A stretch of DNA of 64,000 nucleotides, from positions 496,001 through 560,000 of the forward strand of contig NZ_JAMOZL010000002.1 in assembly GCF_023667495.1 (NCBI RefSeq), given 5' to 3'. The notes below the pieces were generated by a model. It had not been told where the DNA came from. It was given only the letters and a program-made list of their open reading frames with translations, and did not search any database. The translations under genes were made by a program, and so were the position numbers. Of the stretch, positions 1-9,600 are shown piece after piece. Positions within the stretch are counted from its first letter, which is position 1, and the number at the start of each line of letters is the position of its first letter. This DNA comes from Dyadobacter sp. MSC1_007 (GTDB taxonomy: Bacteria; Bacteroidota; Bacteroidia; Cytophagales; Spirosomataceae).

Positions 1-283
1 GCACAAAGCTGAAAAGCTGAAAAAGGACGCAGAAGATATCGCAACAGCGATCGGCGACCTGACAATTGATATCAAAACTGTGGTAGGGGAAAGCGGCCGT
101 ATCTTCGGACGTGTTACCAATACACAGGTTGCTGATATTCTTAAAGCAAAAGGTTTCGATATCGATCGGAAGAAAATCACTGTTGACGATGTGAAGTCAG
201 TAGGTACTTATTCCGCATTGATCGATCTTCACAAAGAAGTGAAACACAAAGTGGCGCTGAACGTAGTAGCAGCGGAAGACTAA
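1..283 (+). CDS. rplI: 50S ribosomal protein L9, C-terminal part (5' end outside window)
   Basis: The reading frame is open from the first bases and stops at TAA 281-283. The 93 visible residues match the C-terminal domain of ribosomal protein L9, including the GRIFGRVTNTQVADIL stretch and the DIDRKKI segment that follows. L9 binds 23S rRNA at the base of the L1 stalk. The N-terminal domain and connecting helix lie outside the window. A strong hairpin follows 6 bases after the stop, so this is the last gene of its operon, which in many bacteria is rpsF-rpsR-rplI. Apart from the edge truncation nothing looks unusual. Confidence 0.96.
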   Translation, partial: HKAEKLKKDAEDIATAIGDLTIDIKTVVGESGRIFGRVTNTQVADILKAKGFDIDRKKITVDDVKSVGTYSALIDLHKEVKHKVALNVVAAED

Positions 284-289
284 GTCGTT

Positions 290-346
290 TCTCAAACGCA
301 TAAAAAAAGGCAACCCGAAAGGTTGCCTTTTTTTATGCGTTTGAGA
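290..346. terminator. Bidirectional rho-independent terminator, perfect 26-bp inverted repeat
   Basis: Arms 290-315 and 321-346 are exact reverse complements around the 5-base loop CGAAA. The GC-rich core GGCAACC/GGTTGCC is flanked by seven A on the left and seven T on the right, so the hairpin has a U-tract in both directions. It separates rplI (rightward) from the convergent LysM gene (leftward). AT-rich copies of the sequence ATAAGC follow at about 349-408. Confidence 0.9.
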
Positions 347-403
347 AAGCTATAAGCTATAAGCCTTAGGCTTCCTTTGCCTCTACAGCTTATAGCCTAC
401 GGC

Positions 404-865
404 TTATAACGCTGGAATCCGTAACACCTGTCCCGGATAAATCAGATCGGGGTCTTTCAACATGGGTTTGTTGGCTTCGAATATGACGGGGTATTTCATC
501 ATGTCGCCGTATACCTTTTGGGCGATTTTGGAAAGCGTGTCGCCTTTCTCGACAGTGTGATAAGTGGCTTCCGGAGCTGGTGTCGCCACCTCCAGGCGGT
601 TATCGACCACTTGTACGCCTTCGACATTGCCTACTGCCAATGCGATTTTTTCAGCATCTTCCTGCTTCGCAACTTCACCTTCCAGCGTCACTGTGTCACC
701 AGAGGTTTTGACTGTCAGTTTGTTGTACGCAAGGCCGAGCGATTTGACATGCGCGAGGAGCGCGCTGGCCCGCAGTGGTTCCGCTTCGGGAGTGGCAGCG
801 ACGGCCGGAGCCTCTTTACCGAATACTTTTTCTCCTACACCTTTGATAAAAGATAATAAGCCCAT
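404..865 (-). CDS. lysM: BON and LysM domain protein (Kbp/YgaU-like)
   Basis: This 153-residue protein has the two-domain layout of the Kbp/YgaU family. A BON domain spans roughly residues 33-92, including the LTVKTSGDTVTLEGEV segment. A LysM domain spans roughly 101-151, from YHTVEKGDTLSKIA to YPGQVLRIP. E. coli Kbp is a cytoplasmic potassium-binding protein, and LysM commonly binds peptidoglycan. No signal peptide is visible, which favours a cytoplasmic role. The length is close to the family norm of about 150 residues. The gene is monocistronic and convergent with rplI, sharing its terminator. A possible -7 element, TAAATTTG on the minus strand at 960-967, lies about 95 bases upstream of the start. 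Confidence 0.88.
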   Translation of the reverse strand: MGLLSFIKGVGEKVFGKEAPAVAATPEAEPLRASALLAHVKSLGLAYNKLTVKTSGDTVTLEGEVAKQEDAEKIALAVGNVEGVQVVDNRLEVATPAPEATYHTVEKGDTLSKIAQKVYGDMMKYPVIFEANKPMLKDPDLIYPGQVLRIPAL

Positions 866-1015
866 GTTTTTGGATTTTGGTTTGATAATAGAATTGAGTT
901 AATGAATGAAAGGTAATTGTGTGCATTAACTTTCGGGGATTAAGTTGCAATTATTATACCAAATTTACTATCGGCATATAGATTTCATAATACAGGTTTT
1001 AAACCGGCATCTTTG

Positions 1016-1023
1016 TACTTTTG
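1016..1023 (+). promoter_or_regulatory. Bacteroidetes-type -7 promoter element upstream of glpD
   Basis: TACTTTTG fits the Bacteroidetes -7 consensus TAnnTTTG exactly and lies 38 bases before the glpD ATG. No clear TTTG -33 element is seen at the expected distance. Assignment to glpD is by position. Confidence 0.5.
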
Positions 1024-1061
1024 CAGCTACGCTCTATTACCTGATCCGCATATAGTAACGA

Positions 1062-2693
1062 ATGAACCGCACCACATCTCTCGCCAGTCTGAAAAGTGAA
1101 GATTTTGACATCTGTATTATCGGGGCCGGGGCCAGCGGCGCCGGTTGCGCACTCGACGCCGCATTGCGGGGCTACAAAGTTGCCCTGATCGACCGTAAAG
1201 ATTTTGCTTCGGAAACATCTTCACGATCGACGAAGCTGATACACGGCGGGGTCAGGTATTTGGAACAAGCTTTTAAAAAGTTGGATTTTGCTCAGCTCAA
1301 ACAGGTGCGGCACGGCTTGGAAGAACGACACATTGTGTTGAAAAATGCGCCGCATCTCGCCCGGCCACTTGCGTTAATGACGCCGGTCAACTCTTGGTTT
1401 GAAGGATTGTATTTCAAGATCGGTTTGCAGATCTACGACACTTTTGCAACGAACGACTCGCTTCCCAAAAGCAAATGGCTGACTAAAAAGGAGGTTTTAG
1501 CTAAAATACCGACACTCAACCGGAAAAAACTCCATAGTGGCGTCCTCTATTACGACGGCCAGCTCGACGATGCCAGATATTGCCTCGCATTGGCGCAGTC
1601 TGCGGCCGAAAAAGGAGCGTCCGTCGCGAATTATATTGAAGTACGGGGCTTTGGCAGGGATAATAAGGGGAAACTAAATGCGGTGGAAGCATTGGACGTG
1701 ATCAGCGGTGAAAAGCTTACGATCAGGACTAAACTTGTCATCAATTGTACCGGCCCATTTTCCGACCATATCAGATTATTCGCAAACCCATTGCTTACTG
1801 AACGTATCCGTCCGAGCAAAGGCGTGCACCTCGTGCTTCCTTATGATACTTTGAACAGTGAATACGCCATGCTCATTCCGAAAACACCAGACGGAAGGGT
1901 GGTATTCGCGATTCCTTTCGAAGGAGCAACGATGATTGGGACGACGGATACCGAATGCGACGATATCGAATCAGAGCCAACTCTGAATGAAGATGAAAAG
2001 CAATATCTGGCAGACACATTAAACCCTTACCTGGCCAAGCCGATTCAACCCGACCAGTTGCGGGCGGGATTCGGAGGATTAAGACCGCTGATTGCCGCTG
2101 ATCCTTCCAAATCGACGAAAAACCTGGTGCGCGATCACGAGGTGGAAGTGGATGAAGCGAGCAATCTGGTGAGCTTGCTCGGCGGGAAATGGACCACTTA
2201 CCGGCTAATGGCTAAGGATACGATTGATCAGGTGGACGAAATGCTGGGCAGAAGCAATGCATGTACTACGGCCGACCATGTGCTCGCAGGCGGCGAAGGC
2301 TATGTTTTCGATGCGTGGCAAAAACTGGTATCCCAATACAAATTGCCGGAGGAAGTGGCGAAGCATTTGGTAAAAAAATACGGCTCGAGGGCGACACAGA
2401 TTGGTGAATTGGTTGCCGATGACCTGTCGCTGGGAGAGCGGCTCAGCGCGCGTTATCCCTACATCAGGGCAGAAGTGATTCATACAGTCCGCAATGAAAT
2501 GGCGGTTATCCCGCGCGACTTCCTGGCAAGGCGGATCAGGCTCGAAATTACAGACTGGGATGAAACCTTAAACAGTCTGCCGGTTGTTGCAGATCTGATG
2601 GCGCGTGAACTCGGCTGGAATCAGGAGGAAAAGCAAAGGAATGTGGACGCCTATGCCAGCGAGATCAGGAAATTTGTTTCGGACGCACAATAG
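1062..2693 (+). CDS. glpD: Glycerol-3-phosphate dehydrogenase, FAD-dependent
   Basis: This 543-residue protein has an N-terminal FAD-binding fold with GAGASG at residues 21-26. The conserved GlpD segment RSTKLIHGGVRYLEQ follows. The C-terminal third is the helical GlpD domain. The enzyme oxidises glycerol 3-phosphate to dihydroxyacetone phosphate and passes electrons to quinones at the inner membrane face. The length is normal for the family. No glycerol kinase or facilitator gene is adjacent. The next gene, a pigment-type ketosynthase-like protein, starts 32 bases downstream on the same strand with no terminator between, so co-transcription is possible although the functions look unrelated. 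The ATG at 1062 follows the -7 element at 1016-1023. Confidence 0.95.
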   Translation: MNRTTSLASLKSEDFDICIIGAGASGAGCALDAALRGYKVALIDRKDFASETSSRSTKLIHGGVRYLEQAFKKLDFAQLKQVRHGLEERHIVLKNAPHLARPLALMTPVNSWFEGLYFKIGLQIYDTFATNDSLPKSKWLTKKEVLAKIPTLNRKKLHSGVLYYDGQLDDARYCLALAQSAAEKGASVANYIEVRGFGRDNKGKLNAVEALDVISGEKLTIRTKLVINCTGPFSDHIRLFANPLLTERIRPSKGVHLVLPYDTLNSEYAMLIPKTPDGRVVFAIPFEGATMIGTTDTECDDIESEPTLNEDEKQYLADTLNPYLAKPIQPDQLRAGFGGLRPLIAADPSKSTKNLVRDHEVEVDEASNLVSLLGGKWTTYRLMAKDTIDQVDEMLGRSNACTTADHVLAGGEGYVFDAWQKLVSQYKLPEEVAKHLVKKYGSRATQIGELVADDLSLGERLSARYPYIRAEVIHTVRNEMAVIPRDFLARRIRLEITDWDETLNSLPVVADLMARELGWNQEEKQRNVDAYASEIRKFVSDAQ

Positions 2694-2725
2694 TCGGCGC
2701 CGGTTATCACAGCGTTATTTTAAGC

Positions 2726-3769
2726 ATGTACATTATTGATTCGGCCTGCATATCGCCTCAGCAAACTTTTGACAATGCCTTTTTCGAAGGTAATGTGAAG
2801 GTGCATGAGGGGGACAGGTATATTGCCGTAGAACCAGCTTACGGGCAGCTGATACCGGCGGCTTTGATGCGCAGAATGGGCAAAGCCGTGCGGATGGGCG
2901 TGGGAGCGGGCCTGCCTTTAATGCAAAGAAATCAGGTGGAAGGGATCATTTTGGGAACAGCCAATGGCGGACTCGAAGATTGCCTGAAATTTCTGAACCA
3001 GATCGTGGATTACAACGAAGGGACGCTGACGCCTACCAATTTCGTGCAGAGTACACCCAATGCTGTGGCTGGGAACCTCGCTCTCATGAGTAAAACGACC
3101 GGTTATAACGCCACGCACGTACACAAGGGCCTGGCATTTGAAGCTGCATTGCTGGACACAATGATGTTATTGGATGAAAAACCGGGACAGCGGTTTATGA
3201 TCGGCAGCATTGAGGAAATATCAGACTACAACCACAATATCGACCTGCTTTCCGGTTCATTCAAAACCGGCCATTTCACTTCTGAAAATCTTTTTTCGCT
3301 CGATTCGCCTGGCTCGGCGAATGGAGAAGGCGCGGCGATGTTCGTTGTGCAGGCAGAGAAACCGGCGGGGAAGGCGGCAAATATCAGGGACGTTTTCCAG
3401 AGCAGTTATCTGCCGGAAGAGGAGATCAATGCAACTGCGGAATTCTTTCTGGAACGTAATGGCCTATCAGTGAAAGATATAGATGCCATTATCCTCGGAA
3501 TCAGCGGCGATAACCGTACCGATCATCTCTATTTCAATTTACAGCAGTCGCTATTTGCTCATGCGGAATGCTATACTTACAAAAACATGGTAGGGGATTA
3601 TCCAACCGGTTCCGCATTTGCGACCTGGATGGGCGCCCAAGTGCACGCGGGAGAGAAGGTGCCGGAGCAGTGTGTATGTTCCCGCTCCGGCTCGGACAAA
3701 ATCGAAAATATCCTGATTTACAATCACTTCAAAGCATCCCAGCACGGATTCATCCTGCTGGGAGCATGA
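2726..3769 (+). CDS. Cysteine-less ketosynthase-like protein of the pigment cluster
   Basis: This 347-residue protein belongs to the thiolase-fold ketosynthase-like family (Pfam Ketoacyl-synt_2 type) found in aryl-polyene and flexirubin clusters. Segments FVQSTPNAVAG and NATHVHKGLAFEAALLD align by eye with FIQSTHNTMAG and NMTHTQNTLSFEHAMLD of the gene at 19429. In both, the region where a ketosynthase carries its nucleophilic cysteine has none. The likely role is as a chain-length-factor-like partner of one of the active ketosynthases encoded at 12845, 16247 or 18252, but this is inference. The gene is separated from the main rightward operon and lies directly after glpD. It converges on the halogenase-like gene with a 6-base gap. 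Confidence 0.8.
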   Translation: MYIIDSACISPQQTFDNAFFEGNVKVHEGDRYIAVEPAYGQLIPAALMRRMGKAVRMGVGAGLPLMQRNQVEGIILGTANGGLEDCLKFLNQIVDYNEGTLTPTNFVQSTPNAVAGNLALMSKTTGYNATHVHKGLAFEAALLDTMMLLDEKPGQRFMIGSIEEISDYNHNIDLLSGSFKTGHFTSENLFSLDSPGSANGEGAAMFVVQAEKPAGKAANIRDVFQSSYLPEEEINATAEFFLERNGLSVKDIDAIILGISGDNRTDHLYFNLQQSLFAHAECYTYKNMVGDYPTGSAFATWMGAQVHAGEKVPEQCVCSRSGSDKIENILIYNHFKASQHGFILLGA

Positions 3770-3775
3770 TTTAGA

Positions 3776-5011
3776 TCAGGCCTCAGCTCTTTCTTTCATT
3801 TGAATAACCTTAGCCAGGGTCGGTAGAATCGTATCGTGTTTTTTCACAAAAGGATTGGATTGGTCCCAGACATAACCGGCGAGTACCGAACATATCTGGT
3901 TTTTAATATCCTCATCAATGGTTTTTGCAAAAACAATCGTCTGGAAATCACCTGTATACCAGCCGTTAACATAGCTTCTAAACACATCAATCCCGCCCTG
4001 AACCACTTCTTCATAGTCTTTGGTCCAATCGACGACTTCGCCTTGCAAGTGCCTGTGCGTCATTTTTGCAGAGAGTAAGCCCGATGCAGTCGCGAAGGTC
4101 ACGCCTGATGAAAAAATAGGGTCCAGAAACTCTGTACTATTCCCCGAAAGCACAAATCCTTCACCAGACATTTTCTTCACACCAACGGAATAACCCAGGA
4201 TGTGGCGTGGTTCAAATATGAGCTGCGATTCTTTAAAACGGCCATTCAAGTCCTTAAAATCGCGGATAAAATCCTTGTACTTTTCACCGCCGTTCGCAGC
4301 CAGATCGATGATTTTTTCTCTGTCGCCCACAATACCCACCGAAGTGGATCCATCCGAGAACGGGATCGCCCATATCCACGACTTGTTATCGTCGAATGAG
4401 TGGACAAAGATGTTGTTACTGGCCTCTTCACTTCTGTTTTTATCCTCCAAATGCGAGAAAACGGCGCCTCGCGGGGAGAAAGCGGACGGTTTGCTAAGGT
4501 CGAACAAGCGGGGTAGCACACGGCCGTAACCGCTGGCGTCAATAATGAACCGCGACTCGATGCGGTGCATATCGCCATCGACGTCTTTATAATCGATCAC
4601 CTGTTTCTCAGGACCGCATTCTACCGCCAGTACCTCGCATTCAAAATTGACGTCAACGCCCTTGGCCCGGGTCGCTTCGGCCAGCGTGTTGTCGAAATCG
4701 GCGCGTTTTACCTGCCACGTCCAGGTCCAGCCTTTGGTATATTGTTCTGAAAAGTAAAATTCACAGCGTTTTTCGCCCCGCATGAATGCCGCTCCTGTTT
4801 TCTTCTGAAAGTTAAGCGGCTTAACCGCTTCCAGAAGCCCCGATTCGTCCAAATGCTCCATGCAGCATGGCAACAAGCTCTCGCCAATCTGGAAGCGCGG
4901 GAATTTCTCTTTTTCTAATATGGTAACTGAATATCCTTGTTTTTTTAAATAGGAGGCTGCGACGGTTCCGGCCGGTCCGGCGCCAATAACTACAACATCA
5001 ACGGTTTGCAT
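3776..5011 (-). CDS. FAD-dependent oxidoreductase, flavin-dependent halogenase-like
   Basis: This 411-residue flavoprotein has a Rossmann motif GAGPAG at residues 10-15 and the FPRFQIGESLLP segment (37-48) shared by variant B halogenases and related monooxygenases. The halogenase signature WxWxIP is present as WIWAIP at 212-217. A lysine pair at 70-71 (FQKKTGAAF) falls near where variant B halogenases carry their catalytic lysine. These enzymes use reduced FAD and O2 to make hypohalous acid, and some flexirubins are known to be ring-chlorinated. Ring hydroxylation is an equally possible activity, because many relatives are monooxygenases. It is the last gene of the leftward pigment operon, 2 bases after the CrtI-like gene. 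Confidence 0.8.
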   Translation of the reverse strand: MQTVDVVVIGAGPAGTVAASYLKKQGYSVTILEKEKFPRFQIGESLLPCCMEHLDESGLLEAVKPLNFQKKTGAAFMRGEKRCEFYFSEQYTKGWTWTWQVKRADFDNTLAEATRAKGVDVNFECEVLAVECGPEKQVIDYKDVDGDMHRIESRFIIDASGYGRVLPRLFDLSKPSAFSPRGAVFSHLEDKNRSEEASNNIFVHSFDDNKSWIWAIPFSDGSTSVGIVGDREKIIDLAANGGEKYKDFIRDFKDLNGRFKESQLIFEPRHILGYSVGVKKMSGEGFVLSGNSTEFLDPIFSSGVTFATASGLLSAKMTHRHLQGEVVDWTKDYEEVVQGGIDVFRSYVNGWYTGDFQTIVFAKTIDEDIKNQICSVLAGYVWDQSNPFVKKHDTILPTLAKVIQMKERAEA

Positions 5012-5013
5012 AA

Positions 5014-6546
5014 TCAGGCATTTTTAATTTTCTGGATGAGTTTATCTTTATCTACAAATGAGAAACAGGTAACGAAAGCGCTTACCGTCACTCCTAGAAT
5101 TCCGTGAAGGGAAATATTCTGACCGGTCAAATGCAGGTTCGGCACACGTGTCCGGGTGTTGATCTGCGCCCTGGCGGGAGAAGTCGAATCTTTGAGAATA
5201 CCATATAATGCGCCGTCCCTGTTTCCGATATAATCCCGGAAGGTAAGCGGCGAAGCACTGTGTACGGCTTTGATTTTCTTTGAAATACCCGGAAAGACCT
5301 GTTCCAGCCGGGCTAGCACCTTCTGCTCTTTCTCTCTTTTAAACTGCGTGTATTCCAAGTCACGCTTACCAGGTTCGGCAACGGTACTGAATGTGCCGCC
5401 CCATTCGGCGGTTTCCGACGCATTCATATAAGTCATGATCGACATAGAATCCGCGTACTTACCTGTCTTTGAGATGTAAGGTGTACAAATAAAATAGGTC
5501 TGCGGCCAGGTTTCTTTGTCATAGTCGATTCCGCCCCAGACGTCTTCGATATGGTGTTGGTAAATATTATGATCCAGGTATTCAAAACTGTTTTCAAAAA
5601 AGGATATGTGTACCAAAAAAGTCGAAATGCTGTTTTCCAGCCCCTGAACCCTGTTTTTATACACATTAAGAAACCGTTCCTGATCAAAAATGTCTATCGT
5701 GACAGCCGGGTGTACGTTGGAAATAAACTGTTTACCTTTGAAAGTATCGCCGTTTTCCAGCACCACCTCGGTTACCTCACCCTGATCATTATAATTCGCG
5801 GAAACCACTTTTTTATGCTTGTAAATCTCACCGCCATGCTGCCGGATCGCCTTGCTTAGTTGAATGGCGATCTGCGAACCGCCATCAATAAATTTGTAAG
5901 CACCCGACAAATAGCTTTTCATGATCAGCGCATGGACGTAAAACGGCGTCTTATGTTTCACACCCGCGTAAAGCAGATTGGAACCTGCGAGTACATTGCG
6001 CAACCTGACATTGTCCGTCAACGAGGCGATGTAATCATAGGCATTCAAGCCCATAACACCGGGATCCATCTGGTAATTTTCGCCTGAAACTTCCAGATTA
6101 TAAAGTGGAAACCGCTTACAGGTCTCGATGATCTTCTCGCAATAAGTTCTGATAGCCTCTTTTTCTTCCGGGAAATAGGAAGCCAATGTCTTTTCAAAGT
6201 TTTCAAAACCCTGGGCGTAAGGATATTCGCTGCCATCGTCGAAGCGAATGACATCGAACTTGTCATCGTTCATCCGTTTAACTTTGAGCTTGTCGAGTAT
6301 GCCGAGGTATTTGAAGAACTGGTGCAGATTTTCGCCTTCGTCCAGCCCGCCGACATAATGCACACCGGTGTCGTAAATGCTTTTGCCGCGGCTGTAAACC
6401 TGCAAATGGCCACCGATCTGATGGTTTTTTTCCAAAACAACAACACTGAAACCTTCCTTAGCCAGAATATCGGCACAAGCCAGACCTCCCAGTCCGCTTC
6501 CGATAATCACAAAATCATATTCTTTTTGCACTGGGGAAGATTGCAT
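5014..6546 (-). CDS. Phytoene desaturase/retinol saturase-like FAD oxidoreductase
   Basis: This 510-residue protein has an N-terminal FAD motif GSGLGG (16-21) with the downstream LEKNHQIGGHL signature of the CrtI/all-trans-retinol 13,14-reductase superfamily. The C-terminal FAD-contacting segment NLHLTGQNISLHGILGV is also present. Relatives desaturate, isomerise or saturate long isoprenoid chains. Homologues occur in flexirubin clusters, where the real reaction is not firmly assigned. Its place between the exporter fusion (58-base gap) and the halogenase-like gene (2-base gap) ties it to pigment tailoring. No squalene or phytoene synthase is nearby, so carotenoid synthesis as such is not supported by the neighbourhood. 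Confidence 0.82.
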   Translation of the reverse strand: MQSSPVQKEYDFVIIGSGLGGLACADILAKEGFSVVVLEKNHQIGGHLQVYSRGKSIYDTGVHYVGGLDEGENLHQFFKYLGILDKLKVKRMNDDKFDVIRFDDGSEYPYAQGFENFEKTLASYFPEEKEAIRTYCEKIIETCKRFPLYNLEVSGENYQMDPGVMGLNAYDYIASLTDNVRLRNVLAGSNLLYAGVKHKTPFYVHALIMKSYLSGAYKFIDGGSQIAIQLSKAIRQHGGEIYKHKKVVSANYNDQGEVTEVVLENGDTFKGKQFISNVHPAVTIDIFDQERFLNVYKNRVQGLENSISTFLVHISFFENSFEYLDHNIYQHHIEDVWGGIDYDKETWPQTYFICTPYISKTGKYADSMSIMTYMNASETAEWGGTFSTVAEPGKRDLEYTQFKREKEQKVLARLEQVFPGISKKIKAVHSASPLTFRDYIGNRDGALYGILKDSTSPARAQINTRTRVPNLHLTGQNISLHGILGVTVSAFVTCFSFVDKDKLIQKIKNA

Positions 6547-6604
6547 TTATCTGTCTATTGAAAAAATGATCGGTCGGGTAGTTAGTAATCGGTTGTTGGT
6601 ATGA

Positions 6605-9600
6605 TTAAGGCTTTCTGAGTATAAAAAGTACATTCGAGGTGTTGTCGGAATGCTCCTGCATTTCGTATGCCAGGTTATGCTGTTGTGCGAAATCGCAGAT
6701 ATCCTGGGAGGAGAAGAAGTGAAATTCATCTTCTTTCCTGTTGAATGCGAACAACCCGGTCGATAATTTTTCGGTCGTTTTGGTATTCCTGTGTTTGTCT
6801 GCCAGATCGGTAATGCCGTCTCTTATGAAGAGTATTCCACCCGGATTCAGCGCCGTGGCAAACCGGTCGAGCAGCACCATCTGTTTTTCGCGGGACAGAT
6901 AATGCAAAACATCGTTCAGAAAAATCACATCTTGTGGCTGTGTATTGTACTTCATGATATCAGCAAATACAAATTGAAGCTGATCCGTTTTGCGATAGCT
7001 GTTCCGGGCAATTTCAACCTTTTCCTCATCATAATCTACACCGGTTATTTCCCTTTCGGCATTTTTGTAATGCAGGAAAAAGGAAAGGTACCCATATCCG
7101 CAGCCCACATCCAGTATCGTTTTGCGATTGCCGATCAGGTTATTATAAAAAGCGTAATTCTTGCTTTCTAACTGCCATTTGATTTTAAAATACCATTCCA
7201 GTACCGGGCCCTTGAAAACGTAGTTGGTAAATATCTTATGTTTCAGGTAAGCCGTATCCTCCATTTCATATTTAAATTCGGCGAATGCCTGGCGGAAATA
7301 TGAGGCGATATTTTTGGTTTTATCACGCAACTGAGTGCCCCATTGCGCGTCCGCATAATGTATACGGGGAAGTACGCGTACATTCAATGCGCCCGGACGA
7401 ATGAGAAAGTCGTTTTTAGGCAACACATCATGCGCACCGTGGATGAGGATCGGCTGAACGTCGAGGCCGAGCTGTTCGGCCAGGTGAAATGCACCTTTAT
7501 GAAAACGGGCAATGGTTCCGTCCTCCGACCGGGTGCCTTCGGGAAACACAAGCACGGAATAGCCATCAGCTACCAGCGCTTTCACCTTGGCTATATTCTC
7601 TTCCGGGCCGTCATCGGTATAAATGTAGCCCGCATAACGGATGATCGGACCGAAGAAAGGCGAATTGTAAACCCATCCTTTTACCATTAACACGATTTTC
7701 GGGTGTAGCATAATAGCCAGCAGAATGTCCAGAAAAGAGGTATGGTTGGCGATAAATACAACCGGCTTGTCCATATCCAGGTGTTCCTGACCTGAAAAAT
7801 TCTTCTTCACATGAGGCCCGGAATAGATTACGGTTTTGGCATAAAAAGAAAGCGATTTGTTGATCATCGCCCTCTTCTTTTTCCTGGAAATTGGCAAAAA
7901 CATGATCGTAATCAACTTGGAATGCAAAAACAGACAGCCGGACAGAAAGTAAGTGAAGCTGGAAATGCTGATCAGAAAAGGCAGCATCGTAACCGGCGCT
8001 TTTTTCTTTGCAATGCGGTTTTGGACAAAAAAATCAAACAAGACCGGCTGAAAAACGAAGGAAATGAAAAGGATACAAACGATCCCTAGCACACTCACCA
8101 CTGAAATGGAGTGGATAGCGGGATGTGTGGCGAAAAACAATGTGCCCGTTCCGATAATGGTCGTGGTGGCGGATAATGCAATGGCCGATTGGTACGACCG
8201 CAGCGTGTCCTTTCCATACTTATACCGACTCAAAAGCCCGTCGGTGACGAAAATGCTGAAATCGTCGCCTAACCCGAAGATGAATGTGGTAACGATGACA
8301 TTCACGAAATTGAATTTAATGCCCAAGATCGCCGCGATGCCCAATATCCAAATCCAGCTGATGACCATCGGCAAAAAGGACAGTAATGTTAGCTCGATCC
8401 TTCCATAAACGATTAGTAACGTGAAAAATACGATGGAAGCGGAGATCAGCAACAGGTAATTGAAGTCGTTCTTCACCATCGTGAGCAGTTCGCCAGCCAG
8501 CTCGCCACGGTCGAAAATTTCGACGCCATCGATATTGCGAAGTTCTGTTTTTACACCTGCTAATTCCTTCTGGTTCAGCACAACCGTAGAAATGAAGGTT
8601 GTGCCCGAAGCTTTGATGTCGATCAGGTTATCGATGCCTAGCTCGTTAAAAAGGGTATCCAGGGAAACGCCCTGGTCGGAGCGCCCGCCGATCCAGTTTT
8701 TAAAATCATTAAATGCATATGCATTGAAGCCATTCCGCGCTGCCGCCTGGTTGAGGATCCGGAATGTGGAATCTTTACGTTGCGGCGTCCAGAAATTTTG
8801 CCAGCGAAGCAGCCGCTCTTTTTTTAAGTCTTGCGGGATGAGTAATGAGCCCGATGACACAAAACCGTCGATACGTCCCTTTTTTCGCAGTTCATCCAGT
8901 TTCTGATAAGCATTGAAATTCACTTCCTCGGCCACCGCCCGTTTTGAGTCGGAGGCAAAAACGTAAATCCGCTTTTCATTCGTCGGGTTGATACCGGTAA
9001 GTGCCTCTTCGCGGCCCCGGAGCTCTTCATCCTGAATACTAAGATTTTCAAAACCACTGTCGAATTCGGTAAACCGCGCGAAATACAGGAATATAATGGT
9101 TAAAAGGCCTACAACGGCCAGAATGCTGCTGCGCCATTTCGTAGGAATAGCTGGAATATGAAATGAGCGGTGCTCGTTCGGAATCAGCTTGGTATTGAAC
9201 GAAAAACTCGAAAGGAGCACGGGCAATGCGATGAGTGTAAACAATGCCGCCCCCAACAAGCTTAAAGAAGAAAACAGGCTAAAATCCTGCAAAACCGTCG
9301 AATTCGCGAAATGCAATGCGCTGAACGCCAAGATCGTCGTGAAACTGCCGGTGAGAAGGGGCGCGCTTACCTCTTTGATTGCAACCGGAATGGACTGCGT
9401 ATGGCGTAAATGCGTGAAAAAGTGGAATGCGTAATCAAGTAATATGCCAAAAACGACCGCGCCTGTGGCCAGCGAGATCCCAGAAACTTCCGGCCGGACA
9501 TATCCGACGATCCCCAATGCAAAAATCGCCCCGAATACGCCGGGAAGGATGATATAGAGTGGAATTAGGAACTTGCGGTAGTAGGAGATCAGCAAGATTA

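Noticed and set aside
5014..6546. Assignment of the CrtI-like gene to carotenoid synthesis
   Set aside because: No phytoene synthase, lycopene cyclase or ketolase gene is in the window, and the gene sits inside the aryl-polyene operon.
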